Below, in pieces: positions 27,374 through 39,777 of a stretch of DNA of 64,000 nucleotides. Numbering within the stretch: position 1 is the stretch's first letter; each line of letters begins with the position of its first letter. The stretch spans positions 2,294,001 through 2,358,000 of the forward strand of contig NZ_VFMO01000001.1 in NCBI RefSeq assembly GCF_006715095.1, read 5' to 3'. The notes below the pieces were generated by a model. It had not been told where the DNA came from. It ran no database searches and worked only from the letters and a program-made list of their open reading frames with translations. A program made the position numbers and the translations under genes. Source of the DNA: Yimella lutea. GTDB lineage: Bacteria > Actinomycetota > Actinomycetes > Actinomycetales > Dermatophilaceae.

Positions 27374-29104
27374 TCAGAGGTACTGGCCGGTGGTGGCGAC
27401 CGAATCGATCGTCTTGGCGGATCCGCCGCCGGTCTTGCCGTCGATCAGAGTGCGGATGTAGGTGATCCGTTCCCCCTTCTTGCCCGAGATGCGCGCCCAG
27501 TCGTCCGGGTTGGTGGTGTTGGGCAGGTCTTCGTTCTCCTTGAACTCCACGACGCAGCTCTGCAACAGGTGCTCGACCCGGATGCCCTTGACCCCGGTGG
27601 TCAACTGATCCTTGATCGCCATCTTCTTGGCCCGGTCGACGATGTTCTGCACCATCGCGCCGGAGTTGAAGTCCTTGAAGTACAGGACCTCCTTGTCGCC
27701 GCTGGCGTAGGTGACCTCAAGGAAGCGGTTCTCATCGACCTCGGCGTACATCCGCTCAACGGTCGCCTGGATCATCGCCTCGACCGCGGCCTGCTTGTCA
27801 CCACCGTGCTCGGCCACGTCGTCGGGGTGCAGCGGCAGCGTCGCGGTGAGGTATTTGCCGAAGATCTCGTGGGCGCTCTGGGCGTCCGGCCGTTCGATCT
27901 TGATCTTCACGTCCAGACGTCCGGGACGCAGGATGGCCGGGTCGATCATGTCCTCACGGTTGGAGGCACCGATGACGATGACGTTCTCGAGTTTCTCCAC
28001 GCCGTCGATCTCGGCGAGCAGCTGCGGCACGACGGTTGTCTCGACGTCGGAGCTCACGCCCGAACCGCGGGTACGGAACAGCGACTCCATCTCGTCGAAG
28101 AACACCACCACGGGCGTGCCGTCCGAGGACGCCTCGCGGGCGCGCTGGAAGATCAGCCGGATGTGCCGCTCGGTCTCACCGACGTACTTGTTGAGCAGTT
28201 CCGGGCCCTTGATGTTCAGGAAGTAGCTCTTGGTCTGGTCCTGACCGGTCTTCTCGGCCACCTTGCGCGCCAGCGACGCCGCGACCGCCTTGGCGATCAT
28301 CGTCTTTCCACAGCCGGGAGGGCCGTACAGCAGCACGCCCTTGGGCGGACGGAGCGCGTGCTCACGGAACAGGTCAGCGTGCAGATAAGGCAACTCGACC
28401 GCGTCCCGGATCTGCCCGATCTGGCCGGTGAGCCCACCGATGTCCTCGTACTGGATGTCGGGCACCTCCTCCAACACCAGGTCGGCCACCTCGGCCTTGG
28501 GGATGCGTTCGAAGACGAAGTTCGTGCGTGCGTCCAGCAGCAGCGAGTCACCCACCCGGATGCGTTCGTCCTTGAGCGCAGTCGCCACCCGGCACACCCG
28601 CTCCTCGTCGCCGTGCAGCACGACGAGCACGCGGTCCTCGCCGAGGAACTCCTTGCACTGGACGAGTTCGCCGACGTTCTCGTAGCCCAGCGTCTTGACC
28701 ACGTTGAGGGCTTCGTTGAGGACGACCTCGCGTCCCGGGACCAGGTCGGTCTGCTCGATGGTCGGGCTGACCGAGACGCGCATCTTGCGCCCGGAGGTCA
28801 GGATGTCGACGGTGTCGTCGGATCGTTCGAGCACCACGCCGAAGGAGGCCGGCGGTTGGGCGAGGCGGTCGATCTCACCCTTGAGCGACACGATCTGTTC
28901 GCGCGCGTCCTTTAGGGTGCGCACCAGCCGCTCGTTCTGTGTCGACAAAGTCGCCTGTGCCGACTGCAGCTGGCGGATCGTCTGTTCGAGATCGAGCCGC
29001 TGGGTCGGGTTGGTGACGCGCGTCCGCAGGGCCTCGACCTCGGCGCGCAGACTCTGCACCTCGTCGTACTGCGGGTTCTGACCGGTGGGGCGTTGGTCGG
29101 CCAC
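27374..29104 (-). CDS. arc: Proteasome-associated AAA+ ATPase (ARC/Mpa)
   Basis: A 576-residue unfoldase that recognises Pup and feeds substrates into the 20S proteasome. It has an N-terminal coiled coil (about residues 15-82), two OB-fold subdomains (about 85-205) and one AAA+ domain with Walker A GPPGCGKT at 261-268 and Walker [12 protein letters not shown]. The C-terminus ends Gly-Gln-Tyr-Leu, the QYL tail that docks into the alpha ring. It starts at GTG 29104, with AGGAG about 8 nt upstream. trmI lies 37 bp upstream on the same strand and a TAGGGT box overlaps the trmI stop. Confidence 0.97.
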   Translation of the reverse strand: MADQRPTGQNPQYDEVQSLRAEVEALRTRVTNPTQRLDLEQTIRQLQSAQATLSTQNERLVRTLKDAREQIVSLKGEIDRLAQPPASFGVVLERSDDTVDILTSGRKMRVSVSPTIEQTDLVPGREVVLNEALNVVKTLGYENVGELVQCKEFLGEDRVLVVLHGDEERVCRVATALKDERIRVGDSLLLDARTNFVFERIPKAEVADLVLEEVPDIQYEDIGGLTGQIGQIRDAVELPYLHADLFREHALRPPKGVLLYGPPGCGKTMIAKAVAASLARKVAEKTGQDQTKSYFLNIKGPELLNKYVGETERHIRLIFQRAREASSDGTPVVVFFDEMESLFRTRGSGVSSDVETTVVPQLLAEIDGVEKLENVIVIGASNREDMIDPAILRPGRLDVKIKIERPDAQSAHEIFGKYLTATLPLHPDDVAEHGGDKQAAVEAMIQATVERMYAEVDENRFLEVTYASGDKEVLYFKDFNSGAMVQNIVDRAKKMAIKDQLTTGVKGIRVEHLLQSCVVEFKENEDLPNTTNPDDWARISGKKGERITYIRTLIDGKTGGGSAKTIDSVATTGQYL

Positions 29105-29140
29105 GTCACTCTCCTTCGACAGACGGCTCCGGCTTCGACC

Positions 29141-30208
29141 CTAACCGCCGGGACGCTCCTGGTCCGATTGCTGCTCACTGAATGAACGCGCCAGCTTGCG
29201 GACCTTCTTGTCCGAGACCGGCCGCTCCCCCACGTCTTCCGGGCTCCACTCGCCCGACGGCATGACGGCCTGGACGTCGGCCTCGTCGTAACCGTCCGCG
29301 GCACCCTTGCTCGGGCGACGCTTGCGCACCGGCGGGGTGACCCCCGGAGCGAGGCGGCGGGTGGAGATGAGGAAGCCGGTGTGGCCGTGCATCCGGTGCT
29401 CCGGACGCACCGCGAGACCTTCGAGGTGCCAGCCGCGAACGAGCGACTCCCACGCTTGCGGCTCGGTGAAACCGCTGTGGTCGCGCATCGCCTCGGCCGT
29501 GCGGGACAACTGCGTCGCGGTCGCGACGTAGCAGATGAGCAGACCACCCGGCGCCAAGGCATCGCCGACCACGCCGAGGCAGTCCCACGGCGCGAGCATG
29601 TCGAGCACCACGCGGTCGACGGTGCCGTTCTCGACGGTCTGCGGGAGTGCGTCGACCAGGTCGCCGACGGTGACCGACCACCCGGGATGCGGGGCACCGA
29701 AGAAGGAATTGACGTTGCCCTTCGCGATCTGCGCGAAGTCATCGCGCCGCTCGAAGGAGTACAGACGTCCCTGGTCGCCGACCGCGCGCAGCAACGACAT
29801 CGACAGCGCACCCGAGCCGACACCTGCCTCGACGACCGTCGCGCCGGGGAAGATGTCACCCATGGTGACGATCTGACCGGCGTCCTTGGGGTAGACGACG
29901 GCGGCGCCGCGAGGCATCGACAGCACGAAGTCAGGCAGTAGCGGCCGCAACGCGAGGTACTCGACGCCGGCGGTGTTGGTGATTGTGGTGCCGTCCGGGC
30001 GGCCGATCAGATCGTCGTGCGCGAGGTACCCACGGTGGGTGTGGAACTGCTTGCCCGTGCCGAGCGTGATCGTGTGCATCCGACCCTTCGGATCGGTGAG
30101 TTGGACGCGTTCGCCCTCGGTGAAGGGTCCGCGGCGCAGGTCGGCACCGAGCGGGCCGTCCGTGGTCGCCGGGACGCTGTCGGTGCTGCTTTCAGGGGCG
30201 TCGGTCAT
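29141..30208 (-). CDS. trmI: tRNA (adenine-58-N1)-methyltransferase TrmI
   Basis: A 355-residue class I methyltransferase that methylates A58 in the T-loop of tRNA. Motif I is ATVVEAGVGSGALSMSLLRAVG, motif II is near LYSFERRDDFA, and VDRVVLDMLAPWDCL marks the catalytic Asp strand. A small N-terminal beta domain (about residues 15-90) and a charged C-terminal tail of about 60 residues complete it. ATG 30208 is preferred; a TTG at 30217 would add three residues. Actinomycetes commonly keep this gene just upstream of arc, as here. Confidence 0.93.
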   Translation of the reverse strand: MTDAPESSTDSVPATTDGPLGADLRRGPFTEGERVQLTDPKGRMHTITLGTGKQFHTHRGYLAHDDLIGRPDGTTITNTAGVEYLALRPLLPDFVLSMPRGAAVVYPKDAGQIVTMGDIFPGATVVEAGVGSGALSMSLLRAVGDQGRLYSFERRDDFAQIAKGNVNSFFGAPHPGWSVTVGDLVDALPQTVENGTVDRVVLDMLAPWDCLGVVGDALAPGGLLICYVATATQLSRTAEAMRDHSGFTEPQAWESLVRGWHLEGLAVRPEHRMHGHTGFLISTRRLAPGVTPPVRKRRPSKGAADGYDEADVQAVMPSGEWSPEDVGERPVSDKKVRKLARSFSEQQSDQERPGG

Positions 30209-30258
30209 GAGGCGCAAGTCTAGGTCGCACCGGCTGGTGCTCCGAACCGGCGAACGGG

Positions 30259-31389
30259 TCAGCGGACGGCGGAGCGCACCGCAGCGATGAGTTCGTCGCG
30301 CTCGATCCAGCCCACCGGGCGTCCGTCCGGTGCCAGCACGACGGTGCGCTCGGCGACTTCGCCGTGCCTCGCGGCGTTGTCGACCAGCTTGGAGAGGTCG
30401 TGTTCGGCGTCCTCGTCGTGTTCCAGGCGTACCACCCAGGGTCCGGACGGTTTGAGCATCAGCGCGGAAGCCGGGGTGGCCGCTCGTTGGTCGAGCGGCA
30501 CCATCATCGCGCTCCCGGCCGGGACGAAGCCCTCGGGCTCACCGTTCGGCGCCATCAGGACGGTGTCGTACGGCGGCAGGTGCTCGACCGAGATGTCGTA
30601 CGGGGCCGCCGACAACGGACGCAGGATGTCGCGCAGCGCGACCGACCCGAGCTGGCTGCTGACGTTGCCCCGGTTGATCGCCGCGGACGCCCCAAACCAC
30701 ATGAAGGACGCGATGAGCGCGATCCAGATCGTGCCGATGAGGGACAACGGACGGCCCTGCACCATGGGCCAGACGATGAGGACCGCGATGACGGCCAGCG
30801 TCACCAGACGTCCGCACCAGCCGGCGACGACCGTCCCCTTGTTTCGGTTGCCGGTGGCGGCCCACACACCCGCTTCGACCAGGTGGCCGCCATCGAGGGG
30901 GAAGCCGGGCAGGAGATTGAACGCCGCCACCAGGCCGTTCGCCCAGGTGAACGCGACGACCAGCAGGCGGGCGACATCCGGCAGATCGAGTTGCAGTACA
31001 CCGAATCCGATGAGTGCGAGCAGCGCATTGGACAGCGGGCCTACTGCCGCGACAATCGCGCTGCTGCCGGCGGTGCGGCCTTCCTTGGTGAAGGAGGTAT
31101 GGCCACCCCAGAGGTCGGCGACGATCTGGTGCACCTCGAACCCGCGCCATTGTCCCGCCAACGCGTGCGCAGCCTCGTGGACGAGGACAGAGATGAGCAG
31201 ACCGACGACGTACGCGAAGGCGACGACGTAGGCGGTGGTCCCGAGTTCGGGCAGTGCCCGCCGCACCTGTGGACCGAAGGTGAACACGATGACGACCGCG
31301 ATGAGCACCCAACTGCGTCCGATGAACACCGGCACTCCGCGCAGCGATCCGATCTTGAGACCGGGGGCCGGCTGCGGGGTCTGCGTCAT
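30259..31389 (-). CDS. Site-2 protease family membrane metallopeptidase (M50)
   Basis: A 376-residue intramembrane zinc protease of the M50B type. The HEAAH zinc motif at residues 71-75 lies in a membrane helix, and the third ligand is in PGFPLDGGHLVEAG (DGGH at 166-169). Six or so hydrophobic helices fill residues 20-230. The C-terminal half is soluble and resembles a degenerate CBS pair (KLVDNAARHGEVAERTVVLAPDG and GWIERDELIAAV). By homology it could cleave membrane-bound anti-sigma factors or other membrane proteins; the substrate is unknown. It sits 50 bp upstream of trmI on the same strand. Confidence 0.88.
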   Translation of the reverse strand: MTQTPQPAPGLKIGSLRGVPVFIGRSWVLIAVVIVFTFGPQVRRALPELGTTAYVVAFAYVVGLLISVLVHEAAHALAGQWRGFEVHQIVADLWGGHTSFTKEGRTAGSSAIVAAVGPLSNALLALIGFGVLQLDLPDVARLLVVAFTWANGLVAAFNLLPGFPLDGGHLVEAGVWAATGNRNKGTVVAGWCGRLVTLAVIAVLIVWPMVQGRPLSLIGTIWIALIASFMWFGASAAINRGNVSSQLGSVALRDILRPLSAAPYDISVEHLPPYDTVLMAPNGEPEGFVPAGSAMMVPLDQRAATPASALMLKPSGPWVVRLEHDEDAEHDLSKLVDNAARHGEVAERTVVLAPDGRPVGWIERDELIAAVRSAVR

Positions 31390-31444
31390 GGGCGAAGGTT
31401 ATCCGTCGGCCCTGTGCGCCTCCGAATCCAGTTGCGCGACGGTC

Positions 31445-31507
31445 GAGCCTGACCTACGTCGCTGGGTTGAGCCTGACCGACGTCGCTGGTTGAGCCCGAC
31501 GCCCGAG
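31445..31507. repeat. Short tandem repeat in the 5' flank of the HNH gene
   Basis: GAGCCTGAC(C/G)TACGTCGCTGG-like units of 23-24 nt start at 31445 and 31469 and differ at very few positions; a third, broken unit starts at 31492 (GAGCCCGACGCCCGAG). The following 100 bp (to about 31600) have the look of the palindromic GTTGAGC-type intergenic repeats of GC-rich actinobacteria. No gene is evident in 31390-31645. Confidence 0.55.
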
Positions 31508-31645
31508 GAACGAGGGCATCGGTGCCGAAACCACCGGGACGCGACACAACGGCGGCCTCGCTTTCGGAAACCTCCTGTTGGTCGATCGAGGCACGGCACG
31601 AATTCGCCGACGGAGGTTGTCGGTGGTCCCGCCTAGAGTTTCTTC

Positions 31646-33271
31646 ATGAGCATCAGCTACGAGTTCTACGAACCGGTATCACCGGTGGAATTCGTTCTGC
31701 TGCAATCATTTTCGGACCCGAAGCAGCGTTTGTTGAACCAGCTTCTGAACGCTTTGGGGTCACCCGCGGAGATGCTGACGTTCGCAAACCGGATCTCCCG
31801 GGAAGCGTTTCACCGGCTCGAATCAGACGCCGTGCTCAACACCGGGTCCAGCGCCACCGCTCGCCCTGTCGATGTCGATGACATGCGGCTGTTGGAGGAA
31901 GCCATCAAAGGCTCCACCCAGTTGGCATCCACCTCACAGGCCGTGCAGGCGATGGCCATGGCTCGGTACGCCGCGATCGACGAAGAACCCGTCGACGCCG
32001 ACACCGGTGTCACTGCGAAGGTCGAACACCCGCTCGGTCACCAGGCGCCGTTCGCCGACACCGACCTGGCGGCTGCCTGTCAGATGAATCCCCGCACTGC
32101 GTCAAGCAAGATGAGCAACTCGATCGATACGTGCACCAAAACGCCCGGGTTGCTGGCTGCGGCGGTGGAAGGGGAGATTCCCTTCTGGAAGGTCAGCCTC
32201 GTTGCCTCGGAGTTGGTGAACGCTTCACCCGAAACCTCTCACCGGGTCGAGCAGCACCTGCTCGACACCAAAGGCTTCAACAGCTGGGGTTACCTGAAGG
32301 TGAAGACCGCCGCGCGCGCTTTGGTGACCCAATGGGAGGCCGAGGCTGCGAAGAAGGCGCGGGTCAAAGAAGCCAAAGAAGCCACCGGTGTCTGGGTTCG
32401 CCCCTCCGACATTGCCGGGATGGCCGAGCTGTGCGCCGTCGGACCGGCCGACCAGATCGCCCGCATCTACGGAGCCGTCGACCAACTCGCTGATCAACGC
32501 GCCAAGAACCCGCCCGAGGGTGACGACCCCGATGAATCGAAGCCGACACTCGGACAACTGCGCCTGGGCGCGTTGCACGACCTCGTCACCCAAGGTGCTG
32601 ACGTCAGCTACCAGGTCGTCATCCAGGTCCCTGTCGTTCGTGAGGAGCAACAGGCTGCGACCGCGGCCCGACGCGCCACCGACGACCCCGCACACCAGCC
32701 CGGCGCCTCCTCGGATGATGGTGCACCACCACCGGGGCAGTCCGCGTCCTCCCCGCGAGGTCCTGATGACTCCAAGCAGGCCGCCGACACTGGTGGCCCC
32801 GAATCCGGCTCAACAGCACGCGAATCGGACCGTTGCTACACGACAGGGTGGGCACGGATCGCAGGGATCGGGTTCATCCCACCCGAAGTCCTCGAAGCGT
32901 TGATCGACCAGTTCGGATGCCGCCTGACCCGAGCACTGGTCGACGCCGACACCGGAGTCACCTGCGAGACCTCGACAACCGCGTACGAGCCCACGCCGCG
33001 GATGAGGGAGTTCGTGCAACAACGCGACAAAACCTGCCGGTTCCCCATGTGCACCAGGACCGCCATCAGATGCGACATCGACCACGTCATCGAATGGCCC
33101 CAGGGACCCACCGCCGGGCACAACCTCGCCGCACTCTGCCGACACCACCACGACACGAAGACCAAGAAGCACTGGGACTACCACATGAGCGACGACGGAG
33201 TCTGCACCTGGACCTCACTCACCGGGCGCACCTACGTCACCTACCCCGACTCCGTGCACGACGCCTCGTAG
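31646..33271 (+). CDS. DUF222/13E12-type HNH endonuclease-domain protein
   Basis: A 541-residue protein with a DUF222 N-terminal region (about residues 30-330) and a C-terminal HNH domain. That domain has CRFPMCTRTAIRCDIDHVIEW, then NLAALCRHHHDTKTK, giving the zinc-binding Cys pairs and the catalytic His. A Pro/Ser/Asp-rich linker at about 335-395 joins the halves. Such 13E12 proteins are multicopy in many actinomycetes and may be domesticated mobile elements; their function is unknown. A repeat-rich 256-bp spacer precedes it, consistent with a mobile past. Confidence 0.88.
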   Translation: MSISYEFYEPVSPVEFVLLQSFSDPKQRLLNQLLNALGSPAEMLTFANRISREAFHRLESDAVLNTGSSATARPVDVDDMRLLEEAIKGSTQLASTSQAVQAMAMARYAAIDEEPVDADTGVTAKVEHPLGHQAPFADTDLAAACQMNPRTASSKMSNSIDTCTKTPGLLAAAVEGEIPFWKVSLVASELVNASPETSHRVEQHLLDTKGFNSWGYLKVKTAARALVTQWEAEAAKKARVKEAKEATGVWVRPSDIAGMAELCAVGPADQIARIYGAVDQLADQRAKNPPEGDDPDESKPTLGQLRLGALHDLVTQGADVSYQVVIQVPVVREEQQAATAARRATDDPAHQPGASSDDGAPPPGQSASSPRGPDDSKQAADTGGPESGSTARESDRCYTTGWARIAGIGFIPPEVLEALIDQFGCRLTRALVDADTGVTCETSTTAYEPTPRMREFVQQRDKTCRFPMCTRTAIRCDIDHVIEWPQGPTAGHNLAALCRHHHDTKTKKHWDYHMSDDGVCTWTSLTGRTYVTYPDSVHDAS

Positions 33272-33328
33272 GCCCCATTCTGTCGGAGCCGGGACTGAGT
33301 GTCGGTGGGGCTGTCTAGGGTCAGACCC

Positions 33329-34216
33329 ATGCAGGACGGCATGATGACTGTTTCAAGGATCGGCGACCATCCGGTGACACGTGTGAAACGAGCGATCTCG
33401 CCGAGCCGCGCGGCCGACTACATGCAATGTCCGCTGCTGTACCGCTTCCGCGTCATCGACCGGCTGCCCGAACCACCGTCCGCCGCGGCCGCTCGCGGCA
33501 CCCTCGTCCACGCCGTGTTGGAGCGACTCTTCGATGTCGAGGCAGCTGATCGCACGCTTGAGCATGCCCACTCGCTGCTCGCACCGCAGTGGGAGGCGCT
33601 CGTCGAGAGCGAGCCGGAACTCGCGTCCCTGGTCGACGGTGAGCTCGGCGACTGGCTGCGTCCGGCCCGCACGCTGGTCGCGAAGTGGTTCGCGCTCGAG
33701 GATCCGACCCGTCTCGAACCGGCCGAGCGGGAGCTCTACGTCGAAGCCGAGGTCGACGGGCTCACCCTGCGCGGCTACGTCGACCGCCTCGACGTCGCAC
33801 CGACGGGTGAGATGCGGGTGGTCGACTACAAGACCGGCCGCTCGCCGTCCGCACTGTTCGAAGCCAAGGCGCTGTTCCAGATGAAGTTCTACGCCTTGGT
33901 GCTATGGCGCACCCGGGGCGAGATCCCCCGCCTGCTGCAACTGGTCTACCTCGGCAACGGGGAGATCGTCCGCTACTCCCCCGACGAGCGCGAACTGCTG
34001 GCGACCGAACGCAAGATCAAGGCGCTCTGGGACGCCATCGCGCGGTCGGCGAGCACCGGCGACTGGCGTCCGTCCCGTTCACGCCTGTGCTCCTGGTGCA
34101 GCCATCAGGCGTTGTGTCCGCAGTTCGGCGGCACGGTGCCACCGCTGCCTGCACTCGCAGCGGAACGCGCAGTTGATCCCGCGTATGCCGGTGAGCCGGA
34201 GGTAGGTCAGGACTGA
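33329..34216 (+). CDS. RecB-like PD-(D/E)XK nuclease with predicted Fe-S cluster
   Basis: A 295-residue stand-alone RecB/Cas4-family exonuclease. SPSRAADYMQCPLLYRFR holds the first Cys. RGTLVHAVLERLF supplies the His, GYVDRLD the Asp, and MRVVDYKTGR the D-x-K of the PD-(D/E)XK core. CSWCSHQALCPQ at the end adds three more Cys, so a 4Fe-4S cluster like that of AddB/Cas4 is likely. It may act in DNA repair; no CRISPR array is nearby. ATG 33329 is used; ATG 33344 is an alternative. It ends overlapping the convergent HAD gene by 10 bp. Confidence 0.87.
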   Translation: MQDGMMTVSRIGDHPVTRVKRAISPSRAADYMQCPLLYRFRVIDRLPEPPSAAAARGTLVHAVLERLFDVEAADRTLEHAHSLLAPQWEALVESEPELASLVDGELGDWLRPARTLVAKWFALEDPTRLEPAERELYVEAEVDGLTLRGYVDRLDVAPTGEMRVVDYKTGRSPSALFEAKALFQMKFYALVLWRTRGEIPRLLQLVYLGNGEIVRYSPDERELLATERKIKALWDAIARSASTGDWRPSRSRLCSWCSHQALCPQFGGTVPPLPALAAERAVDPAYAGEPEVGQD

Positions 34217-34866
34217 GTCGTGCGGCTCCACAATGACTCGATGGTCTCCCCGGCCAGCGTCGCGACCTTCACCGCACCGACCTCGTCCGGCACGTCGACG
34301 ATGTGCGGCACCGCGATCGTCCGGGCTCCGGCGGCGACAGCCGAGCGCGCACCGGTCGGCGAATCCTCCACCGCCAGACAGTGGCTGGGATCGACCCCGA
34401 GTGCCTCGGCGGCGACAAGGTAGGGCTGCGGATGCGGCTTGCCGTGCTCGACCACGTCCCCAGTGACGACCGCACCGAACGTGCCCGTGGGCAGTTCGTC
34501 CACCATCACCCGCGCGAAGGACTCGTACGACATCGTCACCAAGGCATTGGGAATCCCCTGTGCCACAGCCTCTTTCAGCAACTCAGCGGCACCGGGACGC
34601 CACGGGATGTGCTCGTGCATCTGCCTGATCACCGACTCCAGGAGGGTGTCGACGATCTCCTCGTCGGGCAGTGTCACCGGCGATTTCTCCCTGATCATCT
34701 GTGCCGACACCACGAGCGGGTTACCGACGAGTTGGTGCGCCAACTCATCAGTCCACACACCACCGAACGAGGCGACAAGTTCACGCTCGGCGTTCATCCA
34801 GTACGGCTCGGTGTCGACCAGCGTGCCGTCCATGTCCCACAGAATCGCTTCCGGCATCTCTGCCAT
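34207..34866 (-). CDS. HAD-superfamily hydrolase (beta-phosphoglucomutase-like)
   Basis: A 219-residue HAD phosphatase or mutase. Motif I is ILWDMDGTLVDTEP, where the first Asp is the nucleophile. A helical cap follows, then motif II with NALVTMSYES, the Lys in HGKPHPQPYL, and motif IV in CLAVEDSPTGARSA. Substrate is unknown. The GTG at 34869 and the ATG at 34866 are both preceded by GGAGG inside the end of metH, at 7 and 10 nt. The gene begins only a few bases after the metH stop on the same strand, so it is probably co-transcribed with it. Confidence 0.87.
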   Translation of the reverse strand: MAEMPEAILWDMDGTLVDTEPYWMNAERELVASFGGVWTDELAHQLVGNPLVVSAQMIREKSPVTLPDEEIVDTLLESVIRQMHEHIPWRPGAAELLKEAVAQGIPNALVTMSYESFARVMVDELPTGTFGAVVTGDVVEHGKPHPQPYLVAAEALGVDPSHCLAVEDSPTGARSAVAAGARTIAVPHIVDVPDEVGAVKVATLAGETIESLWSRTTQS

Positions 34867-34871
34867 CACGA

Positions 34872-38687
<3,816 letters not shown>

Positions 38688-38835
38688 TGTTGGTGTTCCC
38701 TTCGTAGAGTCGCCCGAGTTTACGACACCTGCATCCCGTTGCCCGGTCACCGCCGAGGCGTGGTCGATCACTCCGTACGCTGGATCGAAGCCGTCGAACC
38801 CCGGCGGGCAAACCAGGGATGAAGGGACGAATCAC

Positions 38836-39696
38836 GTGATCGAGATCGAGGACATCCCACTGCTCGACGATCCCATCATGATCGCCGCGTTCGAGGGCTG
38901 GAACGATGCCGGCGAGGTGGCCACGAGCACCGTCGCGCACCTGGTCGAGGTATGGGACGCCGATCTGGTCGCGGCGATCGACCCCGCCGAGTACTACGAC
39001 TTCCAGGTGAACCGGCCACGTGTGGTCGGTGGTCCCGAATCACGGCAGATCGAGTGGCCCACGACCCGGGTCTACCTGGCCCGTGACACCCCGCTCGACC
39101 GCGACGTCCTGCTGGTGCACGGCATCGAGCCGTCGTTCCGATGGATGCAGTTCGTCCAGGAGTTGCTGTCGCTCGCCGTGGAGTCCGACATCTCCCTGCT
39201 CATCACGCTCGGCGGACTACTGGCCGACGTGCCACACCGTCGTCCGATGCCGGTGTCGGTGACTGCCGAACATCCGGACATGCAGCAGCGCTACGACGTC
39301 GAGCCCAGTGAGTACGAGGGCCCGGTCGGCATCGTCGGCGTGCTGACCGACACCGCCAATCGCACTGGTATCTCGAGTCTTTCGGTCTGGGCGGCAGTGC
39401 CCCACTACGCCGCGACCGCCCCGTCCCCGAAGGCGACATTGGCAATGGTGGTCAAGCTCGAGGAACTGCTGGACACCGTGGTCGACCGCGGTGAACTTCC
39501 GGACGAGTCAGCGGCGTGGGAGCGCGGCGTCGATGAACTTGCCGCCGCCGACGAGGAGATCGCCGAGTACATCGAGGCCCTCGAACGGGCCCAGGCCACC
39601 ACCGACCTGCCCGAAGCCAGCGGCGACGCGATCGCTCGCGAGTTCGAGAAGTACCTGCGCCGTCGCGACGAGGGCGGCCCCGGCCCTCGCCCCTGA
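38836..39696 (+). CDS. PAC2-family protein
   Basis: A 286-residue member of the PAC2 (proteasome assembly chaperone) superfamily, common in actinomycetes. Recognisable stretches are PIMIAAFEGWNDAGEVATS, YYDFQVNRPRV, DVLLVHGIEPSFRW, LLITLGGLLADVPHRRP and SVWAAVPHYAATAPSPKATLAM. The C-terminus is a helical extension rich in Glu and Ala. Translation starts at GTG 38836 with AAGGGA 9 nt upstream. Despite the family name, a role in proteasome assembly is not established in bacteria. It is divergent from metH. Confidence 0.88.
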   Translation: MIEIEDIPLLDDPIMIAAFEGWNDAGEVATSTVAHLVEVWDADLVAAIDPAEYYDFQVNRPRVVGGPESRQIEWPTTRVYLARDTPLDRDVLLVHGIEPSFRWMQFVQELLSLAVESDISLLITLGGLLADVPHRRPMPVSVTAEHPDMQQRYDVEPSEYEGPVGIVGVLTDTANRTGISSLSVWAAVPHYAATAPSPKATLAMVVKLEELLDTVVDRGELPDESAAWERGVDELAAADEEIAEYIEALERAQATTDLPEASGDAIAREFEKYLRRRDEGGPGPRP

Positions 39697-39707
39697 GGGA
39701 ACGCAAA

Positions 39708-39747
39708 ATGCATGAGGGCACTCCGTATACGGAGTGCCCTCATGCAT
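39708..39747. terminator. Perfect 40-bp palindrome between convergent genes
   Basis: The 20 bases 39708-39727 are followed at once by their exact reverse complement, 39728-39747, with no spacer. It lies 11 bp after the PAC2 gene and 30 bp before the mshC stop on the other strand, so a shared two-way terminator is likely. There is an AAAA run on its left side. Confidence 0.75.
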
Positions 39748-39777
39748 CGAGAGTCATCGTCGGCGTGTGGCCCGTTG

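Noticed and set aside
27050..28915. A plus-strand frame of about 620 codons
   Set aside because: Antisense of arc, which shows clear AAA+ motifs; no family resemblance on the plus strand.
31445..31507. Tandem units considered as a CRISPR array
   Set aside because: Only two and a half adjoining units without spacers, and no cas genes nearby; the RecB-like nuclease downstream is a common housekeeping type.
38688..38835. Possible cobalamin riboswitch upstream of metH
   Set aside because: The spacer to the divergent PAC2 gene is only 148 bp and no B12-box-like sequence is seen.
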